DNA from: Eubacterium xylanophilum ATCC 35991
GTDB lineage: Bacteria > Bacillota > Clostridia > Lachnospirales > Lachnospiraceae
Direction of reading: 5' to 3'
Assembly (NCBI RefSeq): GCF_000518685.1
Contig: NZ_JAEB01000011.1
Coordinates: 54,728 to 118,727, forward strand
DNA: 64,000 nucleotides
Shown here: positions 50,875 to 59,127 of the stretch, piece after piece
Position numbering within the stretch: position 1 is the stretch's first letter
Layout: each line of letters starts with the position of its first letter
The notes under the pieces: model-generated
Database searches by the model: none
Seen by the model: only the letters and a program-made list of their open reading frames with translations
What the model was told of the DNA's origin: nothing
Made by a program: the position numbers and the translations under genes

Positions 50875-52548
50875 TTAAAACATTTCTTCGAATTGCTGCG
50901 CCGGAAGGGGCTTGGAAAAATAGTAACCCTGAATAATCTGACACCCCATACTCTTCAACCTGTCATATTGGGCTTTTTCCTCCACTCCCTCTGCAACTAC
51001 GGGAACTCCAAGAAATCTTGATATATCCATCACTAATTCGCAAAGCTTCAAACTCTTCTCATCCTTTAGCATATTTCGCACAAATTCCATGTCCATTTTA
51101 AGGACATCTACGGAAATAGTCGTAAGCATATTTAGCGACGAGTATCCGGATCCAAAATCATCCATCTCAATCTTGAACCCTATGTTTCTCAAGCTGTTAA
51201 CCACCTCAATTAGGCGATCAGCACTGTCACAATATGCACTTTCAGTTATCTCAAGCAACAAGTCACTGGTTGTCAGACTATTTTTTTCTAAAATATTTAA
51301 TAACTTGGCTTCTAGATCAGGGGCAAAAATATCTATTCTTGACACATTTACTGAGACAGGCAATCTAACTCCCAGTCTTTCTTTCCACTGTGCTATCTGA
51401 GTTGCTGCCTCTTCCCACACATATCGGTCGAGCTTTTGTATGAGACCATTTTCCTCGAACAACGGTATAAAGTCTCCCGGACTAATCATGCCCAATTCAG
51501 GGTGATTCCACCTTATAAGCGCTTCTGCACTTCGAAGAACCGGTTCCTCTCCATCAATGGCATACTTGGGTTGATAATATACAACAAAATCCTTGTTTTC
51601 TATGGAACTCTCCATGTCCCTTATCAACCTCTCATGGTACAATTGCCTATCGTGCGCCTCTCTGTCATAATATGCTATCTGACTTGTATAATCTCCGCGA
51701 AGACCATCGCAAGCTAGTTTGGCATGATCAAACCACTGTTCCGGTGGATCAGCTCTGTCCACATTTTTATTTACGCCGATGCGAAGTCTTATCTTGGCAT
51801 TCTCAAAAGACACTTTCTCTAACTCCGCGAGAATCCGCTCCGCAAGAGTACAGTAATCAGACGTACAGGAATGAAATATATAAAAGATGTCAGCCGTACA
51901 TCTGCTGGCAATCCCATACCCATCACCTAATTCCGCCATAATCATAGTCGCAATCTTTTTCAGGATATTGTCGCCCTCGCGTCGTCCATAAATCTCATTT
52001 ATCAAGTGAAAATGTTCTATGTCCATAACAATGGCGTCCATCTTCTCATCGTTGTACTTTTCAAGTTGCTTGATGTATTCAAAGAAAAAATCTCTCGTAT
52101 ACAAACCTGTGAGAGGATCTGTTTCCGCCGAGTCAATTAATCTTTTCTTTTCGTAAAGATCAATTATTCTCTCACATCTTGCCAATATAACTTCCGGTAC
52201 ATTGTATGGTTTCGTGATAAAATCGTCCGCTCCCGCGCGTATACTTGCAACCTCTGCATCTTCTTCTTGGGTCATTATAATTACAGGTATTCGTGAAAAT
52301 CTAGGGTCCGATTTACATATCCCAAGCATCTCTTCACCGCTCATGACCGGCATCATAAGGTCTAGCAATATAAGCGAGATGGTTTCTGCAGTTTCATCCA
52401 GAACATTCAATGCCTGCTGCCCGTTTTCGGCATATATCACATCATAGTCACTCATCAAGAGGTTTCCCAGAATCTCACGATTTATCCGTTCGTCCTCTAC
52501 TACAAGTACCTTGCGCTTTGCTCTGACATTTTTTAGTATATCGCTCAT
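50875..52548 (-). CDS. Response regulator with degenerate GGDEF and EAL output
   Basis: The 557-residue protein has a receiver domain (1-125; phospho-acceptor Asp63 in LLDLMMPVMSG), then a GGDEF domain with a lost active site (CTADIFYIFHS). The EAL domain is apparently intact: AEALIRWNHPELG, NVSRIDIFAP, EITESAYCDS, DDFGSGYSSLNML and VAEGVEEKAQ. It should be a phosphorylation-controlled cyclic di-GMP phosphodiesterase. It overlaps the hybrid kinase gene by 4 nt (ATGA), so that kinase is the obvious phosphodonor, probably through the Hpt protein. Confidence 0.9.
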   Translation of the reverse strand: MSDILKNVRAKRKVLVVEDERINREILGNLLMSDYDVIYAENGQQALNVLDETAETISLILLDLMMPVMSGEEMLGICKSDPRFSRIPVIIMTQEEDAEVASIRAGADDFITKPYNVPEVILARCERIIDLYEKKRLIDSAETDPLTGLYTRDFFFEYIKQLEKYNDEKMDAIVMDIEHFHLINEIYGRREGDNILKKIATMIMAELGDGYGIASRCTADIFYIFHSCTSDYCTLAERILAELEKVSFENAKIRLRIGVNKNVDRADPPEQWFDHAKLACDGLRGDYTSQIAYYDREAHDRQLYHERLIRDMESSIENKDFVVYYQPKYAIDGEEPVLRSAEALIRWNHPELGMISPGDFIPLFEENGLIQKLDRYVWEEAATQIAQWKERLGVRLPVSVNVSRIDIFAPDLEAKLLNILEKNSLTTSDLLLEITESAYCDSADRLIEVVNSLRNIGFKIEMDDFGSGYSSLNMLTTISVDVLKMDMEFVRNMLKDEKSLKLCELVMDISRFLGVPVVAEGVEEKAQYDRLKSMGCQIIQGYYFSKPLPAQQFEEMF

Positions 52549-55500
52549 CGCTCCTCCTTTCCGACCTCATCTCTGAGTCCTATCAACTCTTCAAGACATC
52601 CGTATAATCTCTCCGGTTCGACCGGTTTTGAAAGATGTGCATTCATTCCCACCTGCAGCGATCTCTGAACATCCTCATCAAATGCATTGGCAGTCAATGC
52701 TATTATCGGAACATTTTTCGCATCTTTTCTATCTAATTCTCTGATTGCCACAGTCGCCTCAAGTCCGTCCATCTCCGGCATTCGCACGTCCATCAGGATT
52801 GCATCATAGTAGTATTCTTCGCTATTATTAAACATATCAAGGGCAATCTTACCATTACTTGCAGTTTCAGTTATAAGCTCTTTTATAGCCAGAACTTCTT
52901 TCATGATTTCCGCATTTATTTCCATGTCCTCGGCGAGAAGTATTCTTCTTCCCCTGAGTTCTGCTGAATGTTTTTTTCTGATTCCCGCAGAATTATTCTT
53001 GCGGGCTATCCGCTCAAATTCATCCAAAACGTTCGATGCGAACAATGGTTTGGCAAGAAAACTGTCTACACCGGCGTGAAGTGCCTCATCTATTATTTCA
53101 TCCCAATTAAATGAAGTGAGAATTATAACTGTCGTTTCGCTGTCATAGCGCTCCCTTATTCTCCTTGCGACCTCGAGGCCATCCATCTCCGGCATCTTCC
53201 AATCCAACAGAACCAAACCATAATGTTCCTGTTTGGTATGCGCTACTTCGATCATGTTAAGTGCTTCTTCCCCTGACAAAGCTATATCTGATTTGATCCC
53301 CGCCTCATCAAGTACAAGTCTGGCGTGTTCTGCTGCCACTTCTTCATCATCTACTACAAGAATGCGAAGGTCCTTCAAGTTGATAAAACTGCTGTCAACA
53401 TTGGAATAATCGCAATTATTTAGAGTGACTACCACAGTAAACTCCGTGCCCTCACCTTTCTTGGACTCGACAGAAATAGTGCCATTCATCAAGTCAACAA
53501 TGTTCTTGGTGATGGCCATCCCCAAGCCTGTACTTCCGTACTTGTTATTTCGACTGTTGTCCTCCTGGGTAAATGGCTCAAATATCTTAGGGATAAAGGC
53601 CTCCTCAATTCCGATTCCGGTATCCTTTATTACAAATCTAAGAGTACTTCGCCCCTCAAATACATTTGTTCGATCCACCTTGAGCGTTACACTTCCGGGG
53701 GCATCAGTGAATTTAATAGCATTGCTTATAATATTGATTATAACCTGCTTAAGCTTCATATCATCTCCGATATAGAAGTCGGCAACTCCGCCCATCACAC
53801 TACACTCGTACTTGAGCCCCTTCTCACTACACTGGGACATGACCATAGTATTGATCTGCTCGAGCATGGATCGGAAAGAAAATTCCTCATTTCGGAGTAC
53901 CATTCTTCCCGACTCGATTCTACTCATATCTAAAATATCATTAATCAATCCCAGAAGGTGTCTTGCACTCTCTCCGATTTTGTCGAGATATTCTCTTGTC
54001 TCCTCAGGCAATTCTTGATTCCTAAGAGCAAGTGAATCAAGTCCGATAATCGCATTCATCGGCGTCCTTATCTCATGACTCATATTGGACAAAAATACTG
54101 TCTTAGCTCTGCTTGCCTCCTCAGCCGTCTCTAATGCATCTGAAAGCGCCTGATTCTTGGCCAGAGATTCTCTCATTTCAGCATCAATATCCGTAAATCC
54201 CGCTCCTATAGCATGTACGATATGGTCCTCTCGTTCATCCGGTTTTCTCACACCAGCCATTCTGAGCATCTCATAAGATTCTTCTCCGCCTCTTCTGACA
54301 AGATATCTAATAGAAATTATCCGGTTTTTGTCAAGACTTTTCCTAATTTCGTCCGGATCAGTAAACTTTAGGAAGGCTTCTCTGTATTCTTCAGTAACAT
54401 ATTTTTCGGCATATTTTCTCAGTTTCTCCAAATAGTCGAAGCCCTCTTCATTATCAAGAATTCCATCCTCATCACTGTCATCGCTTCTGTAGCATATACC
54501 TCGTCTCGTATCAAGATTAATATAATACACACTTCGATAATCCGATGCCAGCGCAGTTATCATATTGTCCTGTCTTCGACTCATCTGCTCTTGCTCCAAC
54601 AGTTCATCCTGAAGTGCAATCCTCTCCTCAAGCTCTTGCTGCAGCATTTCCGAGGTTTCTCTCTCAGAAATAAGTTTTACAGTATTTCTCGTCTGGAACA
54701 CAAGATATATCGCAATCACAAGCAATACAGCTGCTATAATAAGAGATAATATAAAGCTTCTCCTTATTATTCCATCAGAAATATTATCGATCTGATCACT
54801 TATCACACTTTCGCGTATGAGATAGGTTAGCATCCAATCCGTCCCGTGTATAGGCGTATAACTGAGTGTTTCCTGAATGCCATTATATGTGAACGAAACG
54901 ATGCCATTTTTATTATTGGTAAACTGCTCGCGGAACATTTTATAATTATATTCTTTGTCAAACTTAGCATTGTTCATTGATTTTAACAAGTTGTCTTCAG
55001 CGGACAAACCACCTAAAACCAGGCCTGTAAATGACATTCCATCTGACTTATATATATTGCAAAAAGTTGTATTATTGCTACTTGTCTGGAGTGAAATCTC
55101 ACTGAGAAAATGGTCCATATCCATTTCCATAAAACAAGCTACAAACGTATTTCCACATAGATTAAGTCGGTCCACAGGAGCAGCTATAATGATTTTACTG
55201 TCCCCATTTTCAGAATTCTTAACTGAAATATCCCGTCCTGAGATAGTCTTATAGTCAAAGTCATAAGACTCAATATCTTTTCTGGTTCCGCGAGACGTAT
55301 AGATAACACCATGTTCATCCACGAAGGCAAATTTTTCTAGACTATATAACTGCTTCATTCTCGCTTGATATGCCTGGAGTCTCTCCACAGAAGAGAGGTC
55401 TTCTTTCTCCAACAGTCCAACAGCTGTGTCTAGGTCATTCGAATGCCCCTCCAGAGTCTGGGCAACAACCTGCTCTCGTCTGCCGGCAAGCTCATCCAAA

Positions 55501-55676
55501 TAAAGCAGACTTACATTTCTAACTGCCTTATTAGCATCTGTGCTTGCACTTCTTCCAGTCCATATCGTGCCTATTATCAATATGGAAGCCACTATTAATA
55601 CACCCACAATTGCGGTAAATATAATCTTGTCTCTTCTCCTCTTTGTCCAAGGCGATCTAAATTTAAAAAACCCCAT
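52545..55676 (-). CDS. Hybrid sensor histidine kinase with two receiver domains
   Basis: The protein of about 1043 residues has, in order: membrane segment (about 20-40), extracellular Cache-like sensor (to about 305), second membrane segment (about 308-330), a coiled coil, a PAS-like region, and HisKA with NMSHEIRTPMNAIIGLDSLA (His near 534). Then come HATPase_c (VIINIISNAIKFTD, DTGIGI, GSTGLGMAIT) and two receivers, each with its Asp (LVLLDWKMPEMDG and AILMDVRMPEMDG). It reports an extracellular signal to the EAL response regulator. ATG 55676 has slightly better ribosome spacing than 55685. The hpt gene lies 23 nt upstream. Confidence 0.9.
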   Translation of the reverse strand: MGFFKFRSPWTKRRRDKIIFTAIVGVLIVASILIIGTIWTGRSASTDANKAVRNVSLLYLDELAGRREQVVAQTLEGHSNDLDTAVGLLEKEDLSSVERLQAYQARMKQLYSLEKFAFVDEHGVIYTSRGTRKDIESYDFDYKTISGRDISVKNSENGDSKIIIAAPVDRLNLCGNTFVACFMEMDMDHFLSEISLQTSSNNTTFCNIYKSDGMSFTGLVLGGLSAEDNLLKSMNNAKFDKEYNYKMFREQFTNNKNGIVSFTYNGIQETLSYTPIHGTDWMLTYLIRESVISDQIDNISDGIIRRSFILSLIIAAVLLVIAIYLVFQTRNTVKLISERETSEMLQQELEERIALQDELLEQEQMSRRQDNMITALASDYRSVYYINLDTRRGICYRSDDSDEDGILDNEEGFDYLEKLRKYAEKYVTEEYREAFLKFTDPDEIRKSLDKNRIISIRYLVRRGGEESYEMLRMAGVRKPDEREDHIVHAIGAGFTDIDAEMRESLAKNQALSDALETAEEASRAKTVFLSNMSHEIRTPMNAIIGLDSLALRNQELPEETREYLDKIGESARHLLGLINDILDMSRIESGRMVLRNEEFSFRSMLEQINTMVMSQCSEKGLKYECSVMGGVADFYIGDDMKLKQVIINIISNAIKFTDAPGSVTLKVDRTNVFEGRSTLRFVIKDTGIGIEEAFIPKIFEPFTQEDNSRNNKYGSTGLGMAITKNIVDLMNGTISVESKKGEGTEFTVVVTLNNCDYSNVDSSFINLKDLRILVVDDEEVAAEHARLVLDEAGIKSDIALSGEEALNMIEVAHTKQEHYGLVLLDWKMPEMDGLEVARRIRERYDSETTVIILTSFNWDEIIDEALHAGVDSFLAKPLFASNVLDEFERIARKNNSAGIRKKHSAELRGRRILLAEDMEINAEIMKEVLAIKELITETASNGKIALDMFNNSEEYYYDAILMDVRMPEMDGLEATVAIRELDRKDAKNVPIIALTANAFDEDVQRSLQVGMNAHLSKPVEPERLYGCLEELIGLRDEVGKEER

Positions 55677-55699
55677 ATCTATCATTCCTCATTCATACT

Positions 55700-56041
55700 T
55701 TACTTGCATAATTCTGACAAATCATCTCTTGCTCTAAGCAACTCATCTACCAATTTTTTGTAATCAGCATCCTTTCTGCTTCGCAGTAATTCGGTTATTT
55801 CCGACACTTTTTCAACCAATGGTGTCAATGACAAGTTCCCCAATACACCTTTCAGTGCATGCGCCGCCTCAAATGCTGCATCGAGATTTTCAGCCTCTAT
55901 GGCATCTGAAAGCTCCTCGAATCTCTCTTCTGACGGCACAGTATTTACCAGTCTCAGATAGAGCTCCTCATTTCCCATACATACGGCAAGTCCCTTGTCT
56001 ATATCGGCGCCAAAAAGGCGTAAATCCTCTAACGTAATCAT
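55700..56041 (-). CDS. Histidine phosphotransfer (Hpt) protein
   Basis: The 113-residue helical protein has the Hpt motif FEAAHALKGVLGNLSL with phospho-acceptor His61, and LVEKVSEITELLRSRKDADY after it. It would shuttle phosphate between the hybrid kinase receivers and the EAL response regulator encoded downstream. ATG 56041 follows AAAGGAG; the longer frame enters a decayed kinase. The gene order Hpt, kinase, regulator makes a complete phosphorelay operon. Confidence 0.9.
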   Translation of the reverse strand: MITLEDLRLFGADIDKGLAVCMGNEELYLRLVNTVPSEERFEELSDAIEAENLDAAFEAAHALKGVLGNLSLTPLVEKVSEITELLRSRKDADYKKLVDELLRARDDLSELCK

Positions 56042-56057
56042 ACTTTTTCTCCTTTCG

Positions 56058-56187
56058 CAGGGAAAATCTCTCATTTTTTATTATCATATTTCCGGATTCA
56101 AATCGACTTACATCAAGAATATCATTTATTAGATTTAATAGATGGAACGCACTAGCCCCTCATAGGAGTTCTTATCTCATGGCTCAT
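56058..56187 (-). pseudogene. Remnant of a histidine kinase (HisKA helices with internal deletion)
   Basis: Minus-strand frames read MSHEIRTPMRG then a stop, and in another frame AFHLLNLINDILDVSRFESG then NERFSLRKE. Placed together these match two ends of a HisKA dimerisation domain, as in the intact kinase downstream (MSHEIRTPMNAIIG and GLINDILDMSRIESG). About 30 residues between them are missing. The permease stop codon overlaps its first ATG, so the permease gene now occupies the place of the kinase's front half. Confidence 0.8.
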
Positions 56188-57419
56188 ACCTTTATTATAC
56201 TATCTGAATCCCTAAATTTCAAATAAAAAAAACAATATACCGCTGTACTTATCACGATCGAATTAATGGCGGCAATTCCCCATTTGACAAATATTCCGGT
56301 TAGCGCACCGGCAACCACACTTATTATGCTCCCCCACTTTATACCGGAATAAACCTCCTCTTCCTTTTCTCTCCGTTTCTTGCCAGTAAAATAGTCCGTT
56401 ATGATAACTGCTCCAATCGGAGGCAAAATACAGTTTAATATAACCAGCCACTGCACAAAATAATTATAGATAAATATAGATGCCACTGTGCCAATAACTC
56501 CCGCCACAATAACAAGAGGTTTTTTGCGCACTCCTGTAATGTTTGAAAGGCCAAGTCCTGCACTGTAGAGCGTATTATCATTTGTTGTCCATACATTTGC
56601 TCCCAGCACAGCTAAAGCCGGAATAATTAGGCCCTGTGCCATCATAACATAAAAAATATCGTCCTTCCCCGTAAATGCTCCACCGACCGCACCAAAGGAA
56701 AACATGAGAATATTTCCAAAAAAGAATGCTTGTACCGTTGTAAATACAGCAATTCTACTGCTTTTCGCAAACCGCGCAAAGTTAGGCGTAGTTGTGCCAC
56801 CGCTTATAAATGCTCCTATTACAAGCGACATCCCACTCACAAGCGAAATACTATCCTTACTTCTTGAAAAAATTATTGATAGTCCGCCAACGGAATTAAT
56901 TGCATTTGTCATGGACCAAACTCCCAAAATTGCAATCAGAGGCACAGAAATGTAGCTTATTATCTCCATTCCCTTTATTCCAAAGTAAGCTGATGCCGTC
57001 ATACATAATCCTGCAATAGTCAATATTACAATTCGATTGACGCCAAGAACTTGTGCAATACTGTCAGAAAGCATGGCAACGCCTACCCCAAACCATCCTA
57101 TCTGCGTAATGCATATTACCGCTGATGTGAATAGCGACCCCTTCTTCCCATAGCACCGTTGTCCCAATTGATCAAATGACAATCCGGTGTTGCATCCTAT
57201 GTATGCCAAAAAACCTGTATATACAGATAGAATGGCACTTCCTACTAGCACACTTATCAAAAATCCTCTGAAATCCAGACCATTTCCAAGGGTCGCACCT
57301 ACCGACATGCTAGAGGAAAAGAAGGTAAATCCAAGCATTATAAAAAACATCGGTCCAAAGCTTTTTCTGTCCGACTTGGGCACAGCCTCAAAACTGTAAT
57401 CATTATCCTCTTTGAGCAT
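56184..57419 (-). CDS. Cytosine permease-type NCS1 transporter
   Basis: The 411-residue protein has about 12 membrane segments. It shows the CodB-type start FEAVPKSDRKSFGPMFFIML and conserved parts SVGATLGNGLDFRGF, GCNTGLSFDQLGQRCYG, GGTTTPNFARFAKS and IIPALAVLGANVWTTNDNTL. It is a proton- or sodium-coupled importer of cytosine or a related base. ATG 57419 follows GGGAGG. No deaminase is adjacent. The C-terminus ends at a recombination scar. It has its own likely promoter inside the 3' part of the kinase frame (near 57490). Confidence 0.9.
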   Translation of the reverse strand: MLKEDNDYSFEAVPKSDRKSFGPMFFIMLGFTFFSSSMSVGATLGNGLDFRGFLISVLVGSAILSVYTGFLAYIGCNTGLSFDQLGQRCYGKKGSLFTSAVICITQIGWFGVGVAMLSDSIAQVLGVNRIVILTIAGLCMTASAYFGIKGMEIISYISVPLIAILGVWSMTNAINSVGGLSIIFSRSKDSISLVSGMSLVIGAFISGGTTTPNFARFAKSSRIAVFTTVQAFFFGNILMFSFGAVGGAFTGKDDIFYVMMAQGLIIPALAVLGANVWTTNDNTLYSAGLGLSNITGVRKKPLVIVAGVIGTVASIFIYNYFVQWLVILNCILPPIGAVIITDYFTGKKRREKEEEVYSGIKWGSIISVVAGALTGIFVKWGIAAINSIVISTAVYCFFYLKFRDSDSIIKV

Positions 57420-58024
57420 CTTATTTCCTCCCATTCGAAAGTTTCACTCCCAACATTGACCTTCCCCGTAAAATAGTTCGAGTAATTATCATAGGACAGA
57501 GCACAAAAATGCAACCTTTCAATAAGAGCATGAACTTGACTGGTAATATCTCCCAGGTAAATAGGCGAACCTATCCGGAAAATATGGATTTCTTTTCCTG
57601 CACCATACTGTTCCAGCAATCCATATATCTGGGGAAGCTTTGTTTCAGGAAAATCGATGATCCACTGCCGAAATTCTTCATCAAGCTCTTCTTCTACCCA
57701 GGGTATCTCTTCTCTCTTTTTTCCTACACGGGCTTTGGCTCCGGCAAGGCATACCTCCAATGGGTAATCTAGAAGAAAAACTGTATCGCAGGATTTGACA
57801 CGCATCTCTATCGTTCTTCCATAATTACCATCTATAATCCAGGTATCCGTCTTCAGGATATCCATTAGTTTCTGATCGAACTCATCCTTGGTAATGGTTG
57901 TCCTGTCCGGCAAATGCCATATCATATCAAGATAATACAACGGAAGTCCCGTTATATCCCTTAGCTGTCGTGCAAAGGTGCTTTTGCCTGCTCCGGGACT
58001 TCCGATCACAATAATTCTCTTCAT
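57338..58024 (-). CDS. P-loop kinase of the FlaR/DNA-topology-modulation family
   Basis: The 228-residue frame starts with Walker A IVIGSPGAGKSTFARQL, YYLDMIWHLPDR, WIIDGNYGRTIEMRV and FLLDYPLEVCLAGAKAR, typical of small nucleoside-kinase-like ATPases usually labelled topology modulation protein. The family normally ends near residue 170. The tail from about 168 (GSPIYLGDITSQV onward) does not look conserved and overlaps the start of the permease gene by 82 nt. The stop may have been lost when the permease was placed here. The start overlaps the acetyltransferase stop (ATGA). Confidence 0.8.
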   Translation of the reverse strand: MKRIIVIGSPGAGKSTFARQLRDITGLPLYYLDMIWHLPDRTTITKDEFDQKLMDILKTDTWIIDGNYGRTIEMRVKSCDTVFLLDYPLEVCLAGAKARVGKKREEIPWVEEELDEEFRQWIIDFPETKLPQIYGLLEQYGAGKEIHIFRIGSPIYLGDITSQVHALIERLHFCALSYDNYSNYFTGKVNVGSETFEWEEIRCSKRIMITVLRLCPSRTEKALDRCFL

Positions 58025-58488
58025 AATTCACACACCATAATATATTCTTCGGCATTCTCGTCCACAGTCTTGAATCCGACCTTCTCATACATCCGTACAG
58101 CGTAATTCGCTTTCTGCACAGCAAGAGACGCTTGCTTATACCCCTTCTCTTTGAGCAGTGCAAGCATCTCATTCATCATACGTGTTCCGATACCCTGTCC
58201 CCTGTATTCTTTATAGAGCGATATCGCAAAGGACGGTGTTTCATCGTCTACATGACCGTAATCATTCATGATCCGTGTCCAGACCGCTCCGATCACTTTG
58301 CCGTTATCATCCGCGACAATACAGTGATCCGCTCTGCCTGTTCCAAAATCCTCATAATATATTCTGAGCTCCGGTTGTTCTATAATCGATCTGTCCGGTG
58401 GCTTCACACCCTCTGGTATGAATATCGCCTCATACAGAAAGTCTCTCAGTATATCTTTTTCATTTTCTTCCATTCCACGTAGAAGCAT
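58021..58488 (-). CDS. GNAT-family N-acetyltransferase
   Basis: The 155-residue protein has the GNAT acetyl-CoA motif SLYKEYRGQGIGTRMMNEML, preceded by a long strand pair (CIVADDNGKVIGAVWTRIM) and followed by ASLAVQKANYAVRMYEKVGF. The substrate is unknown. ATG 58488 is preferred to GTG 58497 because GAGGTGA lies 7 nt upstream. It is in a two-gene unit with the kinase. Confidence 0.9.
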   Translation of the reverse strand: MLLRGMEENEKDILRDFLYEAIFIPEGVKPPDRSIIEQPELRIYYEDFGTGRADHCIVADDNGKVIGAVWTRIMNDYGHVDDETPSFAISLYKEYRGQGIGTRMMNEMLALLKEKGYKQASLAVQKANYAVRMYEKVGFKTVDENAEEYIMVCEL

Positions 58489-58555
58489 TAAATTCACCTC
58501 GTTATTCTTTTATTTCCCAATGTCCATAGCGTAACATCCTCCTTTGGATAATAAT

Positions 58556-58585
58556 ATTATATACCATCCAAACAGAGTGTTGCAA
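58556..58585 (-). promoter_or_regulatory. Promoter of the acetyltransferase/kinase genes
   Basis: On the minus strand TTGCAA (58585-58580), 18 nt, then TATAAT (58561-58556). A leader of about 60 nt includes AAAGGAGG before very short frames. Confidence 0.6.
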
Positions 58586-58635
58586 ATTTATTATACCAGT
58601 ACAAAGATAACGAAGGCGAAATCGAAAGAGGACTC

Positions 58636-58676
58636 TTGACAAACTATCAATTGATGTGTATACTATCAATTGATAG
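58636..58676 (+). promoter_or_regulatory. Promoter and palindromic operators of the toxin-antitoxin pair
   Basis: TTGACA (58636-58641), 17 nt, TATACT (58659-58664). CTATCAATTGAT lies in the spacer (58644-58655), and the perfect palindrome CTATCAATTGATAG follows the -10 (58663-58676). The centres are 19 bp apart. This is typical of antitoxin autorepression. Confidence 0.88.
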
Positions 58677-58693
58677 CGAATATATCGAGGGAG

Positions 58694-59104
58694 GTGATTG
58701 AGATTTTTCTTAGTACGCAATCGAAAAAAAGAGAAGTCATCGCTTTCCTGGAAGAATTGAAAGAGCTTCTGGGAAAAGAGGATTTTAATATAGATTCTGA
58801 TTTTACGCTGATAAAAAAGAAAAAGCCCAATGATGAAGAACACTCTACACCATATACACTATTGGATCTTGATTATGATACATGGGATGTGGTTGAGAGA
58901 CTTAAAGAGCTAACAGTTTCCGAGTATTCCGAGACAAAGATTGACAAAGATGATTTAAATCCACCATTATTGTTTGTTTTCGGAAAAGACATTAACAGAA
59001 AGCTTGTTTATGTGAAATTAAAGATTAAGGGAGATCAGAAGCGACGCGTATTATGCGTGTCATTCCATTACGCAAGGGATCCTATGAAATTCCCATATGC
59101 GTAA
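58694..59104 (+). CDS. MqsR-like toxin candidate
   Basis: The protein of about 136 residues ends in a strand pair, KLVYVKLKIKGDQKRRVLCV then SFHYA, that resembles the end of the MqsR/RelE-fold ribonuclease toxins. An N-terminal helix (STQSKKREVIAFLEELKELL) and YTLLDLDYDTWDVVERLKEL precede it. The gene lies directly before an MqsA-type antitoxin, as in other mqsRA-like pairs. The start is uncertain: the TTG at 58670 lies in the operator, while GTG 58694 and an ATT at 58703 (after GGGAGGTGA) are possible. Target specificity is unknown. Confidence 0.75.
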   Translation: MIEIFLSTQSKKREVIAFLEELKELLGKEDFNIDSDFTLIKKKKPNDEEHSTPYTLLDLDYDTWDVVERLKELTVSEYSETKIDKDDLNPPLLFVFGKDINRKLVYVKLKIKGDQKRRVLCVSFHYARDPMKFPYA

Positions 59105-59127
59105 ACAGAAAGGAAAGGAGGCAAACT

